Shown here one piece after another: positions 19,430 to 28,467 of a DNA stretch of 64,000 bases; within the stretch, counting starts at the first letter, position 1; each line of letters opens with the position of its first letter. The translations under genes and the position numbers were made by a program. A model generated the notes under the pieces. The model saw only the letters and a program-made list of their open reading frames with translations. It ran no database searches and was not told where the DNA came from. Source of the stretch: Mycolicibacterium pulveris (GTDB taxonomy: Bacteria > Actinomycetota > Actinomycetes > Mycobacteriales > Mycobacteriaceae); the NCBI RefSeq assembly GCF_010725725.1, contig NZ_AP022599.1, forward strand, positions 2,976,001 through 3,040,000, in the 5' to 3' direction.

Positions 19430-21082
19430 GTGGCCCTGAACATTGCTGATCTTGCCGAGCACGCGATCGACGCGGTGCCTGACCGTGTCGCCCTGATCTG
19501 CGGCGAAGACCAACTGACCTACGCGCAATTGGAGGAGAAGGCCAACCGGCTGGCCCACTACCTCATCGACAAGGGCGTCAAGAAGGACGACAAGGTCGGC
19601 CTGTACTGCCGCAACCGCAACGAGATCGTGATCGCGATGCTCGGCATCGTAAAGGCCGGCGCCATCCTGGTCAACGTCAACTACCGCTATGTCGAGGGCG
19701 AGCTGAAGTACCTGTTCGAGAACTCCGACATGGTCGCGTTGGTGCACGAGCGCCGCTACGCCGACCGGGTCGCCAACGTGCTGCCGGAGACGCCCGGCCT
19801 GAAGACGGTGCTGGTGGTCGAGGATGGCAGTAGCGAGGACTTCAAGCGCTACGGCGGGGTGGAGATCAACGAAGCGCTGAGCCAGGGGTCGCCGGATCGC
19901 GACTTCGGCGAACGCAGCGCCGACGACATCTACCTGCTCTACACCGGCGGCACCACCGGCTTCCCCAAGGGCGTGATGTGGCGCCACGAAGACATCTACC
20001 GAGTGTTGTTCGGCGGCACCGACTTTGCGACGGGCGAGTTCGTCAAGGACGAGTACGACCTGGCCAAGGCGGCCACCGAGAACCCGCCGATGATCCGCTA
20101 CCCGATTCCGCCGATGATCCACGGCGCCACCCAGTCGGCCACCTGGATGTCGCTGTTCTCCGGCCAAACCACGGTGTTGGCACCGGAATTCGAGCCCGAC
20201 GAGGTGTGGCGCACGGTCGAGAAACACAAGGTGAACCTGCTGTTCTTCACCGGCGATGCGATGGCCCGACCGCTGCTCGACGCGCTGCTCGCGCAACAGG
20301 CCAAGGGCAAGGACTACGACCTGTCGTCGTTGTTCCTGCTGGCCAGCACCGCCGCGCTGTTCTCCTCCAGCATCAAGGAGAAGTTCCTCGAGCTGCTGCC
20401 CAACCGGATCATCACCGACTCGATCGGGTCATCCGAGACCGGGTTCGGCGGCACCAGCGTCGTGGCCAAGGGACAGCAGAACGCCGGCGGGCCGCGGGTG
20501 ACCATCGACCACCGCACCGTCGTGCTCGACGAGGACGGCAACGAGGTCAAGCCCGGCTCCGGTGTGCGCGGCCTGATCGCCAAAAAGGGCAACATCCCGC
20601 TCGGCTACTACAAGGACGAGAAGAAGACCGCGGAAACCTTCAAGACCTTCAACGGGATTCGCTACGCCATCCCGGGCGACTATGCGACGGTCGAGGCCGA
20701 CGGCACCGTGACGATGCTCGGCCGCGGCTCGGTGTCGATCAACAGCGGCGGCGAGAAGATCTATCCCGAAGAGGTGGAGGCCGCGCTCAAGGGCCACCCG
20801 GACGTGTTCGACGCGCTCGTCGTCGGCGTGCCCGATCCGCGGTTCGGCCAGCACGTCGCCGCGGTGATCCAGCCGCGCGAAGGTGCGCGGCCGACGCTGG
20901 CCGAACTCGACGCGTTCGTCCGCAACGAGATCGCGGGATACAAAGTGCCGCGCAGCATCTGGTTCGTCGACGAGGTGAAGCGTTCGCCCGCGGGCAAGCC
21001 AGACTACCGGTGGGCCAAGGAGCAGACCGAGCAGCGCCCCGCCGACGAAGTGAACGCCAACCACGTGGGAACCGCTACTTGA
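19430..21082 (+). CDS. fadD19: Steroid side-chain acyl-CoA synthetase FadD19
   Basis: 550 aa AMP-forming acyl-CoA ligase from the GTG at 19430. Motifs seen: the P-loop-like [43 protein letters not shown] and the C-terminal [25 protein letters not shown] with the catalytic lysine of the PxGKxDY region. FadD19 activates the C8 side chain of cholesterol-derived acids as CoA thioesters. It shares the operator at 19405 with echA19 and is followed by a nitronate-monooxygenase-like gene with TGATG coupling. Length equals the H37Rv family (about 548). Confidence 0.95.
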   Translation: MALNIADLAEHAIDAVPDRVALICGEDQLTYAQLEEKANRLAHYLIDKGVKKDDKVGLYCRNRNEIVIAMLGIVKAGAILVNVNYRYVEGELKYLFENSDMVALVHERRYADRVANVLPETPGLKTVLVVEDGSSEDFKRYGGVEINEALSQGSPDRDFGERSADDIYLLYTGGTTGFPKGVMWRHEDIYRVLFGGTDFATGEFVKDEYDLAKAATENPPMIRYPIPPMIHGATQSATWMSLFSGQTTVLAPEFEPDEVWRTVEKHKVNLLFFTGDAMARPLLDALLAQQAKGKDYDLSSLFLLASTAALFSSSIKEKFLELLPNRIITDSIGSSETGFGGTSVVAKGQQNAGGPRVTIDHRTVVLDEDGNEVKPGSGVRGLIAKKGNIPLGYYKDEKKTAETFKTFNGIRYAIPGDYATVEADGTVTMLGRGSVSINSGGEKIYPEEVEAALKGHPDVFDALVVGVPDPRFGQHVAAVIQPREGARPTLAELDAFVRNEIAGYKVPRSIWFVDEVKRSPAGKPDYRWAKEQTEQRPADEVNANHVGTAT

Positions 21083-22206
21083 TGCGCACCGAGCTGTGTG
21101 ACCGCTTCGGCATCGACTACCCGATCTTCGTCTTCACGCCGTCGGAGAAGGTGGCGGCGGCGGTGAGCAGGGCCGGGGGCCTCGGCGTGCTCGGCTGCGT
21201 GCGGTTCAACGACCCTGATGACCTCGAGAACGTGCTGCGGTGGATGGACGAGAACACCGACGGCAAGCCTTACGGCGTGGACGTGGTGATGCCCGCCAAG
21301 GTGCCGCAGGAGGGCACCGCGGTCGACATCGACAAGCTCATCCCGCAGGGCCACCGCGACTTCGTCGCGAAGACCCTTGCCGACCTTGGTGTTCCGCCGC
21401 TGCCCGAGGACGGCTCGCGCAGCGAAGGGGTGCTCGGCTGGCTGCATTCGGTGGCCCGCTCCCATGTGGAGGTCGCGCTGCGGCATCCGATCAAGCTGAT
21501 CGCCAACGCGCTCGGTTCACCGCCGAAAGACGTCATCGACCAGGCTCACGACGCCGGTGTGCCGGTGGCGGCGCTGGCGGGTAGCGCCAAACACGCACTG
21601 CGCCACGTCGAGAACGGGGTCGACATCGTCGTCGCCCAAGGTCATGAGGCGGGTGGGCACACCGGTGAGATTGGTTCGATGGTGCTGTGGCCCGAGATCG
21701 TCGACGCCGTCTCCGAGCGGGCGCCCGTGTTGGCGGCGGGTGGAATCGGCACCGGCCGACAGGTTGCCGCCGCGCTCGCGCTCGGCGCGTCCGGGGTGTG
21801 GATGGGTTCGGCGTTTCTGACCTCGGCCGAATACGACCTCGGCCATCGCAACCCCAGTGGCACCTCGACGATTCAGGAGGCGCTGCTGCGCGCGGAGTCC
21901 AGTGACACCGTGCGCCGGCGCATCTACACCGGTAAGCCCGCTCGGCTGCTGAAGAGTAAGTGGACCGACGCCTGGGACGCGCCCGACGCGCCGGAGCCGT
22001 TGCCGATGCCGTTGCAGAACATCTTGGTCAGCGAGGCCCATCAGCGGATGAACGCCTCGGACAACCCCGACACCGTGGCGATGCCGGTCGGTCAGATCGT
22101 CGGGCGGATGAACGAGATCCGCCCGGTCGCCGACATCATCGCCGAACTGGTCCAGGGTTTCACGGACGCCACCCGCCGCCTCGACGACATCCGCGAGCAG
22201 ACGTGA
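21082..22206 (+). CDS. Nitronate monooxygenase-like flavoprotein (2-nitropropane dioxygenase family)
   Basis: 374 aa FMN-dependent TIM-barrel protein. Family features: FGIDYPIF near the start, AGGLGVLG, VVAQGHEAGGHTGEIGSMVLWP (FMN phosphate and catalytic His region) and PVLAAGGIGTGRQVAAALALGASGVWMGSAFL. The ATG overlaps the fadD19 stop by one base (TGATG). Members include true nitronate monooxygenases and enoyl reductase-like enzymes, so the reaction is uncertain. Its coupling to fadD19 suggests a steroid-catabolic role. The stop codon lies inside the left arm of the hairpin at 22201. Confidence 0.85.
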   Translation: MRTELCDRFGIDYPIFVFTPSEKVAAAVSRAGGLGVLGCVRFNDPDDLENVLRWMDENTDGKPYGVDVVMPAKVPQEGTAVDIDKLIPQGHRDFVAKTLADLGVPPLPEDGSRSEGVLGWLHSVARSHVEVALRHPIKLIANALGSPPKDVIDQAHDAGVPVAALAGSAKHALRHVENGVDIVVAQGHEAGGHTGEIGSMVLWPEIVDAVSERAPVLAAGGIGTGRQVAAALALGASGVWMGSAFLTSAEYDLGHRNPSGTSTIQEALLRAESSDTVRRRIYTGKPARLLKSKWTDAWDAPDAPEPLPMPLQNILVSEAHQRMNASDNPDTVAMPVGQIVGRMNEIRPVADIIAELVQGFTDATRRLDDIREQT

Positions 22207-22244
22207 AAACCCCCAAAATACAGTGAATTTGGGGGTTTTCACGT
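22201..22244. terminator. Strong 17-bp bidirectional hairpin terminator
   Basis: ACGTGAAAACCCCCAAA (22201-22217) pairs perfectly with TTTGGGGGTTTTCACGT (22228-22244) across a 10-base loop. It lies between the convergent nitronate-monooxygenase-like gene (its stop codon is in the left arm) and the LpqN-like lipoprotein gene. The A-run and T-run within the arms would give U-rich ends in both directions. Confidence 0.75.
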
Positions 22245-22269
22245 CTGCTCGGCGGAAGGATGGCGTGGC

Positions 22270-22983
22270 TCAGAAGCCGATCGTGGTCTGCTCGTCGATC
22301 ACTTTGGTTGCAGCGCCGACGATTTCGGCCTGACTGTCGAGCCCGTCGGCGTTGAGCTGCAACACGTAGAGCCCGTCGTTGCCGGGGATCACCACCGTCT
22401 TCTGCGCGACGATCTTGGTCCGCCCCTCCGACTCCCAGGTACCACCGAGTTGGTAGGCCGGGTAGTCTCCCAGCGAGCTGACCTCACCCTCGTTCAGCGG
22501 GGCCCAGCCCGGCAGGTTCTGCAGTTCGCCGGGCGCCAAGTCGATGATGGCCTGCGGGTCGACGTCGCCGGTCAGCTTCGACATCAGCGCGACGATGCTG
22601 GGGGTGTACTCGCCGGCCTCCGGACCCGTGTAGACGATGGCGCCGTACGCCCACTCCGGCGTGCTGTCGCCCGCGGGCTCCCATCCCTCGGGCACCGGCA
22701 GATCGAGGACGGGCGCACCGGGATCGCCCCGCTGGACCGGGGTTTCGGCGATGTCGTTCTCGGCGATGTAGCTCGCGATCGTCGGATGGGGCCCCGGCGC
22801 GTCCTCCTCGCGCGGTGCGATACGGGCCGTCGTCGGCGCTGCCTGTTCGGTCGTCGTGGTGCTGGTGGTGTCCGACGTGGTGGTGGGCTCGGTCGCGGTG
22901 TCGCTGTCCGAGCCGCAGCCGGCCAACACGAGCACCGACGCCGTGACCATCACGACGGCCGCCGAGATCGCCGTGGCTCTCAT
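22270..22983 (-). CDS. LpqN/LpqT-family lipoprotein
   Basis: 237 aa from the ATG at 22983. The signal peptide (MRATAISAAVVMVTASVLVLAGC) ends in a lipobox LAGC. A Thr/Ser-rich linker of about 40 residues precedes a globular domain with TIASYIAENDIAETPVQRGDPG, DLPVPEGWE, SKLTGDVDP, LAPGELQNLPG and a C-terminal VIDEQTTIGF, all typical of LpqN-like lipoproteins. LpqN proteins interact with envelope-lipid transporters and mycolate enzymes in M. tuberculosis. Here it is between the fadD19 and fadD17 units, on the same strand as fadD17, with 128 bases between. No KstR site is seen. Confidence 0.85.
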   Translation of the reverse strand: MRATAISAAVVMVTASVLVLAGCGSDSDTATEPTTTSDTTSTTTTEQAAPTTARIAPREEDAPGPHPTIASYIAENDIAETPVQRGDPGAPVLDLPVPEGWEPAGDSTPEWAYGAIVYTGPEAGEYTPSIVALMSKLTGDVDPQAIIDLAPGELQNLPGWAPLNEGEVSSLGDYPAYQLGGTWESEGRTKIVAQKTVVIPGNDGLYVLQLNADGLDSQAEIVGAATKVIDEQTTIGF

Positions 22984-23111
22984 CACGCGGCTCCCGTCTG
23001 CCCAGGTCAGCGTCAGCAAAGCGCAAGCCAACGGCCGATCAAGCTCAACAGAGTATATTCATCCCGCCCTCGGGGCGACGGCAAATGTATCGACCCTCAA
23101 GGGCGTGTCGG

Positions 23112-24635
23112 TCATCGGCGGGTGGACTGCGGCCGGGGCACCGGGTACACCGGGTCGGCGCAGTCGGTGCCCTCCGCGGCCAGGTGACGTTTGATCACCT
23201 TGAACGTCTCGGTGCGCGGAAGCACGGCGCTGACCCGGACGAACGACGGCCACTGCTTCGGCCCCAAGTCGGGTTGCCCGGCCAGAAACGCCGCGAACGC
23301 CTCGGGATCGAAAACCGCGCCTTCGGTCAACGTCAGCGCCGCCATGACCTGATCGCCGACGTCGGGTGCCGGGACGCCGTAGACCGCCGCCTCGACCACG
23401 TCGGGATGGCGCAGCAGCACCCGCTCGATCGGCGCCGCGCCGAGGTTCTCCCCGTCCACCCGCATCCAGTCGCCGAGCCTGCCCGCGAAGTACGCATAGC
23501 CGTTCTCGTCGCGGTAGGCCAGGTCGCCGCTGTGGTACACGCCGCCGCGCATCCGTTCGGCGTCGGCCTCCGGGTCGTTGTAGTAGCCCTCGAAACGCCC
23601 TGCGTCCGAGACGTTCACGAGCTCACCGGTCACTCCCGGCGGGCATGGTTCGCCGGTGTCGACGTCGATGATCTCGGTGCCCGGTGGCAGCGGCCCGAGC
23701 GCGCCGGGCGGGGTGTCGGGTGTACTGGCGATCGCGATGCCGCCCTCGGTCGATCCGAAGCCGTCCATGACGACCGTGGCGAACCGCCGCGCGAACCGCT
23801 CCACGTCGGCGGGTGCCCCCTCGTTGCCGTACACCGCCCGCAGCGGGTTGTCCGCGTCGTCGGGTCGTTCGGGGGTGGCCAGGATGTAGGACAGCGGCTT
23901 GCCGACATAGTTGGCGTACGTCGCGCCGTATCGGCGCACGTCGGGCAGGAACTGCGAGGCGGAGAACTTGCGCCGCAAGGCAAGTGAGCTTTGGGATGCC
24001 AGCGCGACGGCCCAGCCCACCAGCACCGCGTTGGAGTGGAACAGCGGCATCGAGACATAGCAGACGTCCCCCGGACCCAGGTCGAAACGACCCGTCATGG
24101 TCACCCCGGCGATGGCGACCTTGCCCTGGCTGCATTTGACGGCCTTGGGATCGCCGCTGGTGCCCGACGTGTAGATCAGCATGAACAGATCGCTGGGCTT
24201 GGCCTCATGGGCGACTACCGCCGCGTCGGCGTGCGCGGCCACTTCCTGCGCCCACTGCGGCGAGTCGACGTTGACGTGCTCGACATTGCCGAGAATCTCG
24301 CTGTGTGCCGAATCAGCCAGCACCACTTGGCAATCTGCGTGTGTTATGTCCCGCTGCAGCGCCGCACCGCGGCGCACCGGGTTCAGCCCCACCGGGACGA
24401 GGCCCGTCAGGCCGGCCGCCACCAGCACCGCCGAGAACTCCGGGGTGTTCTGCAGCAGCACTCCGACGTGAGGTGGCCGGTCGGGGTCCATGCGGGCCCG
24501 TAGTGTGGCGGCCACGGCCGCACCGTGTTTGAGGTGGTCTCGCCAGCTGACGAACGTGTCTTCGAAGTACACCCCGCGGTCGTCGACGTCGGCCAGCGGC
24601 GTCAACAGGGCCGCGACGGTGGGCAGCTCGCTCAC
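23112..24635 (-). CDS. fadD17: Steroid side-chain acyl-CoA synthetase FadD17
   Basis: 507 aa AMP-forming ligase from the GTG at 24635, overlapping the fadE27 stop by 4 bases (GTGA). Motifs: IYTSGTSGDPKAVKCS, GNEGAPADVERFARRF, DGFGSTEGG, YHSGDLAYRDENGYAYFAGRLGDWMRVDGENL and a C-terminal TETFKVIKRHL. FadD17 belongs to the sterol group that activates shortened (C5) side chains. It is the third gene of fadE26-fadE27-fadD17, driven from the KstR site at 27008. Collinear with Rv3506. Confidence 0.92.
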   Translation of the reverse strand: MSELPTVAALLTPLADVDDRGVYFEDTFVSWRDHLKHGAAVAATLRARMDPDRPPHVGVLLQNTPEFSAVLVAAGLTGLVPVGLNPVRRGAALQRDITHADCQVVLADSAHSEILGNVEHVNVDSPQWAQEVAAHADAAVVAHEAKPSDLFMLIYTSGTSGDPKAVKCSQGKVAIAGVTMTGRFDLGPGDVCYVSMPLFHSNAVLVGWAVALASQSSLALRRKFSASQFLPDVRRYGATYANYVGKPLSYILATPERPDDADNPLRAVYGNEGAPADVERFARRFATVVMDGFGSTEGGIAIASTPDTPPGALGPLPPGTEIIDVDTGEPCPPGVTGELVNVSDAGRFEGYYNDPEADAERMRGGVYHSGDLAYRDENGYAYFAGRLGDWMRVDGENLGAAPIERVLLRHPDVVEAAVYGVPAPDVGDQVMAALTLTEGAVFDPEAFAAFLAGQPDLGPKQWPSFVRVSAVLPRTETFKVIKRHLAAEGTDCADPVYPVPRPQSTRR

Positions 24636-25744
24636 GACGAAGCCGGGGACTCCGCCAACTCCCGGCCGATGCGGAGCAATTGCCCGGTCGCGGTGCCGAT
24701 CGCGAATTCGATCTGCTTGGCGGCCAGGAAGTACCGGTGCACCGGGTGGTCGATGTCGATGCCGACGCCGCCGTGCACGTGCACCGCGGTGTGTGCCACG
24801 CGGTGCCCGGCCTCGGCGGCCCAGAACGCCGCGGTGTTGACGTCGATGTCGGCGGGAAGGTCCTCGGAGAGCCGCCACGTCGCCTGTGTCAGGGTCAGCC
24901 GCAGTGCCTTGACGTCGATGTAGCCGTCGGCCAGCCGCGACGACACCGCCTGGAAGCTACCGATCGGGCGGTCGAACTGCTCGCGTTCGCGGGCGTACGC
25001 GGCGGTCAGCTCCAAGGCGCGCTCCACCACCCCGAGCTGAAATGCGCTGCGGCCCAGTGTGGCCCGTGTGCTCAGCCACGCGACGACGGCGTCGCCCTGC
25101 TCTCCGAGCATCCTGGCGCTGTCCAGTTCCACGTCCTGGAGCTGGAGCTGGCCCACGCTGCCGTGGCCCGTGGTGTCCAGCGAGGTGATGTTCACCCCGG
25201 CGTCGTCGGCCGCCACCAGGAACACCCTGGTTCCGGAATCGGTTTCGGCCGGAACGAGGAACGCGTCGGCGACGGGCCCGAACGGCACCTGGGTCCGCGA
25301 GCCGGTGAGCCGATATCCGCCGGTCCCCGACGATTGGGCCCGCACCGGGCCGTCGCCCATCTCCCCGTCCAGCGCCACGGTGACGATCTTGTCGCCCTTG
25401 ACGGTGGGCACCGCCCACTGCTGCTGAATGGTCTCGGCCCCGAACGTCGCCAGCGCGCCCGCGCCGAGCACCGCCGACTCCAGGTAGGGCACCGCGGCCA
25501 TCTGCCTGCCCAGCGCGGCGAGCACGGCGACCTGCTCGAGCACACCGAACCCGCCGCCGCCCAACGCTTCTGACGCTGCTGCCGAGAGCACGTCGGCTTC
25601 GATCAGCTTGGCCCACAGGTCACGGTCGAACCTTTCCTCGAGGCCGTCCAGATCCCGTTGATGTTCGGGTGTGCACACCGAATCGACGATGGTGCGGACC
25701 AGCCCGCCGAGGTCCTCGGCGGCTTCGGTTGTTCTGAAATCCAT
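24632..25744 (-). CDS. fadE27: Acyl-CoA dehydrogenase subunit FadE27 (ChsE5-like)
   Basis: 370 aa. It has the acyl-CoA dehydrogenase fold, with an N-terminal helical domain and the C-terminal HVHGGVGIDIDHPVHRYF, but lacks several FAD-contact motifs. In M. tuberculosis FadE26 and FadE27 form an alpha2-beta2 heterotetramer (ChsE4-ChsE5) in which each subunit supplies half of each active site and the enzyme dehydrogenates steroid-CoA side chains. It lies 12 bases after fadE26 and overlaps fadD17. Collinear with Rv3505. Confidence 0.93.
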   Translation of the reverse strand: MDFRTTEAAEDLGGLVRTIVDSVCTPEHQRDLDGLEERFDRDLWAKLIEADVLSAAASEALGGGGFGVLEQVAVLAALGRQMAAVPYLESAVLGAGALATFGAETIQQQWAVPTVKGDKIVTVALDGEMGDGPVRAQSSGTGGYRLTGSRTQVPFGPVADAFLVPAETDSGTRVFLVAADDAGVNITSLDTTGHGSVGQLQLQDVELDSARMLGEQGDAVVAWLSTRATLGRSAFQLGVVERALELTAAYAREREQFDRPIGSFQAVSSRLADGYIDVKALRLTLTQATWRLSEDLPADIDVNTAAFWAAEAGHRVAHTAVHVHGGVGIDIDHPVHRYFLAAKQIEFAIGTATGQLLRIGRELAESPASS

Positions 25745-25756
25745 TGGGTGCCGTCC

Positions 25757-26938
25757 TTACCGGTTCGCTCGTGGCAGGCCCAGGGCGACCATTCCGATGA
25801 TGTCGCGCTGGATCTCGTTGGTTCCGCCGCCGAAAGTCAAAATCAGACAGCTGCGGTGCATGCGCTCGACCCGGCCGCGCAGCAGCGCGCCGGGCGAACC
25901 CGGCCGCAGGGTGGCCGCGGTGCCGAGTACCTCCATCAACAGCCGGTAGGCCTCGGTGGCCAACTCGGTGCCGTAGACCTTGGCCGCCGACGCGTCGGCG
26001 GGTGACGGCGCGGCGTCTTCGGCGGACGCCAGCTCCCAGTTGATGAGCTTGAGCACCTCGGCCTTGGCGTGCACCCGGGCCAGGTTGAGCTGCACCCACT
26101 CCGAATCGATCAGGCGCTTGCCGTGCACGTCCTTGGTGTTCTGCGCCCACTCGCGAACCCCGTTGAGCGCCACGAAGATCGGCTGGGCGGAGACCAGGGC
26201 GACCCGCTCGTGGTTGAGCTGGTTGGTGACCAGCTTCCAGCCGGCGTTCTCCTCGCCGACCAGGTTCGCGACGGGAACCCGCACGTCCTGGTAGTAGGTG
26301 GCGCTGGTGTCCACGCCGGCCATGGTGTGCACCGGGGTCCAGGAGAAGCCCTCGGCGGTGGTGGGCACGATCAGCACCGAGATGCCGCGGTGCTTCTTGG
26401 CCTCCTGGTTGGTCCGCACCGCCAGCCACACGTAGTCGGCGTAGGCGATCAGGCTGGTCCACATCTTCTGGCCGTTGATCACATACTCGTCGCCGTCACG
26501 AACCGCGGTGGTCCGCAGCGCGGCCAGGTCGGTGCCCGCACCCGGCTCGGAATAGCCGATCGAGAAGTGCAGATCGCCCGAGGCGATCTTGGGCAGGTAG
26601 AACTTCTTCTGCTCGTCGGTGCCGAACGCCATGATCGTGGGCGCGACGCTGTTGATGGTCAGGAACGGAACCGGGACGTTGGCGATCGCGGCCTCGTCGT
26701 TGAAGATCAGCCCGTCCATGGGCGGGCGTTCCTGGCCGCCGTACTCCTTGGGCCAGCTCAGCGTGAGCCAGCCGTCCTTGCCCATCTGGGCGACCGTTTC
26801 GCGGTAGACATTGCCGCGGCCCATCTCGCCGTCGTTGGAGGCCAGCGCCTCGGCGCGCTCGGGCGTCATCAGCTTGGAGAAGTAAGCCCGCAGTTCGCGA
26901 CGCAACTCCTCCTGCTCTGGGGTGTAGCCGATCCGCAT
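25757..26938 (-). CDS. fadE26: Acyl-CoA dehydrogenase subunit FadE26 (ChsE4-like)
   Basis: 393 aa. FAD and substrate motifs visible: FSIGYSEPGAGTDLAALRT, NGQKMWTSLIAYADYVWLAVRT, and the C-terminal LTFGGGTNEIQRDIIG. It is the partner of FadE27 for side-chain alpha,beta-dehydrogenation of steroid-CoA thioesters. The start ATG at 26938 is 69 bases from the KstR-type operator at 27008-27021, which it shares with the divergent fdxD. Collinear with Rv3504. Confidence 0.94.
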   Translation of the reverse strand: MRIGYTPEQEELRRELRAYFSKLMTPERAEALASNDGEMGRGNVYRETVAQMGKDGWLTLSWPKEYGGQERPPMDGLIFNDEAAIANVPVPFLTINSVAPTIMAFGTDEQKKFYLPKIASGDLHFSIGYSEPGAGTDLAALRTTAVRDGDEYVINGQKMWTSLIAYADYVWLAVRTNQEAKKHRGISVLIVPTTAEGFSWTPVHTMAGVDTSATYYQDVRVPVANLVGEENAGWKLVTNQLNHERVALVSAQPIFVALNGVREWAQNTKDVHGKRLIDSEWVQLNLARVHAKAEVLKLINWELASAEDAAPSPADASAAKVYGTELATEAYRLLMEVLGTAATLRPGSPGALLRGRVERMHRSCLILTFGGGTNEIQRDIIGMVALGLPRANR

Positions 26939-27007
26939 CGCCTTGTCCTAACTTCTCTACTGTGACAACAGTGTGACAACCCGCCTGACCCGGAGTTCAC
27001 CCCCGGT

Positions 27008-27021
27008 TGTAACACGTTCTA
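27008..27021. promoter_or_regulatory. KstR-type operator between fadE26 and fdxD
   Basis: TGTAACACGTTCTA, identical to the echA19/fadD19 operator, matches TnnAACnnGTTnnA. It lies 69 bases from fadE26 and 64 bases from fdxD, so it can control both divergent units. Confidence 0.87.
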
Positions 27022-27085
27022 GTCTTGTGGGTCTAGGCCGGTGTTGCCCGGCTGCTCATGCAGCTCCAACTGCGAGGAGGTAGTT

Positions 27086-27277
27086 ATGCGAGTGGAAGTG
27101 GACCGCGACCGTTGTGAGGGCAATGCGGTATGCGTCGGACTTGCGCCTGAGCTGTTCGAGCTCGACGACGATGACTACGCGGTGGTGAAGGCCGATCCGA
27201 TTCCCGCCGACAAGGAGGAGCTCGCCCAGCGGGCGATCGAGGAGTGCCCTCGCGCCGCCCTGAACCGCCGAGACTAG
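27086..27277 (+). CDS. fdxD: Ferredoxin FdxD
   Basis: 63 aa from the ATG at 27086, with GAGGAGG about six bases upstream; an upstream in-frame ATG at 27041 was rejected for this reason. Three cluster cysteines are visible: C10, C16 and C54 (CP), the pattern of a 3Fe-4S ferredoxin in which a non-cysteine residue replaces the second cysteine. Such ferredoxins feed electrons to cytochromes P450 or other oxygenases; CYP142 in this window is a candidate partner. hsd4A follows 13 bases later. Collinear with Rv3503c. Confidence 0.93.
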   Translation: MRVEVDRDRCEGNAVCVGLAPELFELDDDDYAVVKADPIPADKEELAQRAIEECPRAALNRRD

Positions 27278-27290
27278 AGGTATTCATAAC

Positions 27291-28205
27291 GTGACGACAG
27301 AGCAGTCCGCAACCGACCTGTCCGGACGTGTTGCGGTGGTGACTGGTGCGGCCGCCGGGCTGGGCCGTGCGGAGGCCATCGGCCTCGCCCAGGCCGGCGC
27401 GACGGTGGTGGTCAACGACATCGCGTCCGCACTGGACAAGTCCGACGTCCTGGACGAGATCGCCGCCGCAGGCGCCAAGGCGGTCGCGGTGGCCGGTGAC
27501 ATCTCGCAGCGGTCGACGGCCGACGAGCTGGTCGAGACCGCCGACGGGCTGGGCGGCCTGGGCATCGTCGTCAACAATGCCGGCATCACCCGGGACCGGA
27601 TGCTGTTCAACATGTCCGACGAGGACTGGGACGCGGTGATCGCCGTACACCTGCGGGGCCATTTCCTGCTGACCCGCAACGCGGCCACCTACTGGCGCGG
27701 CAAGGCCAAGGCCGGGGACGGCAAGGTCTATGGCCGGGTCGTCAACACCTCCTCGGAGGCGGGGCTGGTGGGTCCGGTCGGTCAGGCCAACTACGGCGCG
27801 GCCAAGGCAGGCATCACGGCGTTGACGCTGTCGATGTCCCGGGCGCTGGGGCGCTACGGGGTTCGCGCCAACGCGATCGCCCCGCGCGCTCGCACGGCGA
27901 TGACGGCCGATGTGTTCGGCGAGGCGCCCGATCTCGCCGAAGGACAGGTCGACCCGCTGTCGCCCGAGCACGTCGTGAAACTCGTGCGGTTTCTCGCGTC
28001 GCCGGCCTCGGAAGGGGTCAACGGACAGCTGTTCATCGTCTACGGCCCCACGGTGACACTGGTGGCCGCGCCCACGGTCGAAGCCCAGTTCACGGCCCAG
28101 TCCGACGCGTGGGACCCGACGGAATTGTCGGCGACGCTACAGAAGTACTTTGCTGGCAGGGATCCCGAACGGAATTTCTCGGCCACCGCGCTGATGGGTG
28201 ACTAG
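27291..28205 (+). CDS. hsd4A: Short-chain dehydrogenase Hsd4A (Rv3502c-like)
   Basis: 304 aa from a GTG at 27291 with AGAGG upstream. SDR signatures: TGAAAGLG cofactor loop (about 19-26), NNAG, catalytic Ser in NTSSEAG and YGAAK. The 3-hydroxyacyl-CoA dehydrogenase/17-beta-hydroxysteroid dehydrogenase of this name acts on side-chain beta-hydroxyacyl-CoA and on C17-hydroxysteroids. It is in the unit that follows fdxD; the next gene, yrbE4A, starts 262 bases later behind its own KstR sites. Confidence 0.9.
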   Translation: MTTEQSATDLSGRVAVVTGAAAGLGRAEAIGLAQAGATVVVNDIASALDKSDVLDEIAAAGAKAVAVAGDISQRSTADELVETADGLGGLGIVVNNAGITRDRMLFNMSDEDWDAVIAVHLRGHFLLTRNAATYWRGKAKAGDGKVYGRVVNTSSEAGLVGPVGQANYGAAKAGITALTLSMSRALGRYGVRANAIAPRARTAMTADVFGEAPDLAEGQVDPLSPEHVVKLVRFLASPASEGVNGQLFIVYGPTVTLVAAPTVEAQFTAQSDAWDPTELSATLQKYFAGRDPERNFSATALMGD

Positions 28206-28240
28206 CGCTGACGGTCTGTTGGCGAACGGGCCCGGAGCAC

Positions 28241-28254
28241 TAGAACACGTTCTA
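28241..28254. promoter_or_regulatory. KstR-type operator upstream of mce4
   Basis: TAGAACACGTTCTA is an almost perfect palindrome matching TnnAACnnGTTnnA. It is 213 bases upstream of the yrbE4A start and just past the hsd4A stop, so it probably controls the mce4 operon. Confidence 0.85.
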
Positions 28255-28329
28255 CAATGACCCAGGTCACAGTGTCCCTGACCAGCATATTTATAACAAT
28301 TTGGTCCGTTCTTGCCGTTCTTTGACACT

Positions 28330-28343
28330 GCGAACTTGTTCTA
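28330..28343. promoter_or_regulatory. Second, near-match KstR-type site before yrbE4A
   Basis: GCGAACTTGTTCTA matches the consensus except that the first T is G. The 16 bases AACTTGTTCTAGTTAG (28333-28348) recur exactly at 42540-42555 in front of the SDR gene. A two-site operator would fit the large intergenic gap before mce4. Confidence 0.6.
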
Positions 28344-28467
28344 GTTAGGATGAGCCGGCTCACCAAGAATATCGCTTAGACCAGGGGCGGGAAGACCTCG
28401 GCGGCAAGCAGTTTGGAACTCTTCGCCAAAGAGCTCGGATCGCCCCTATCCGAGAATGGAGCCTAGG

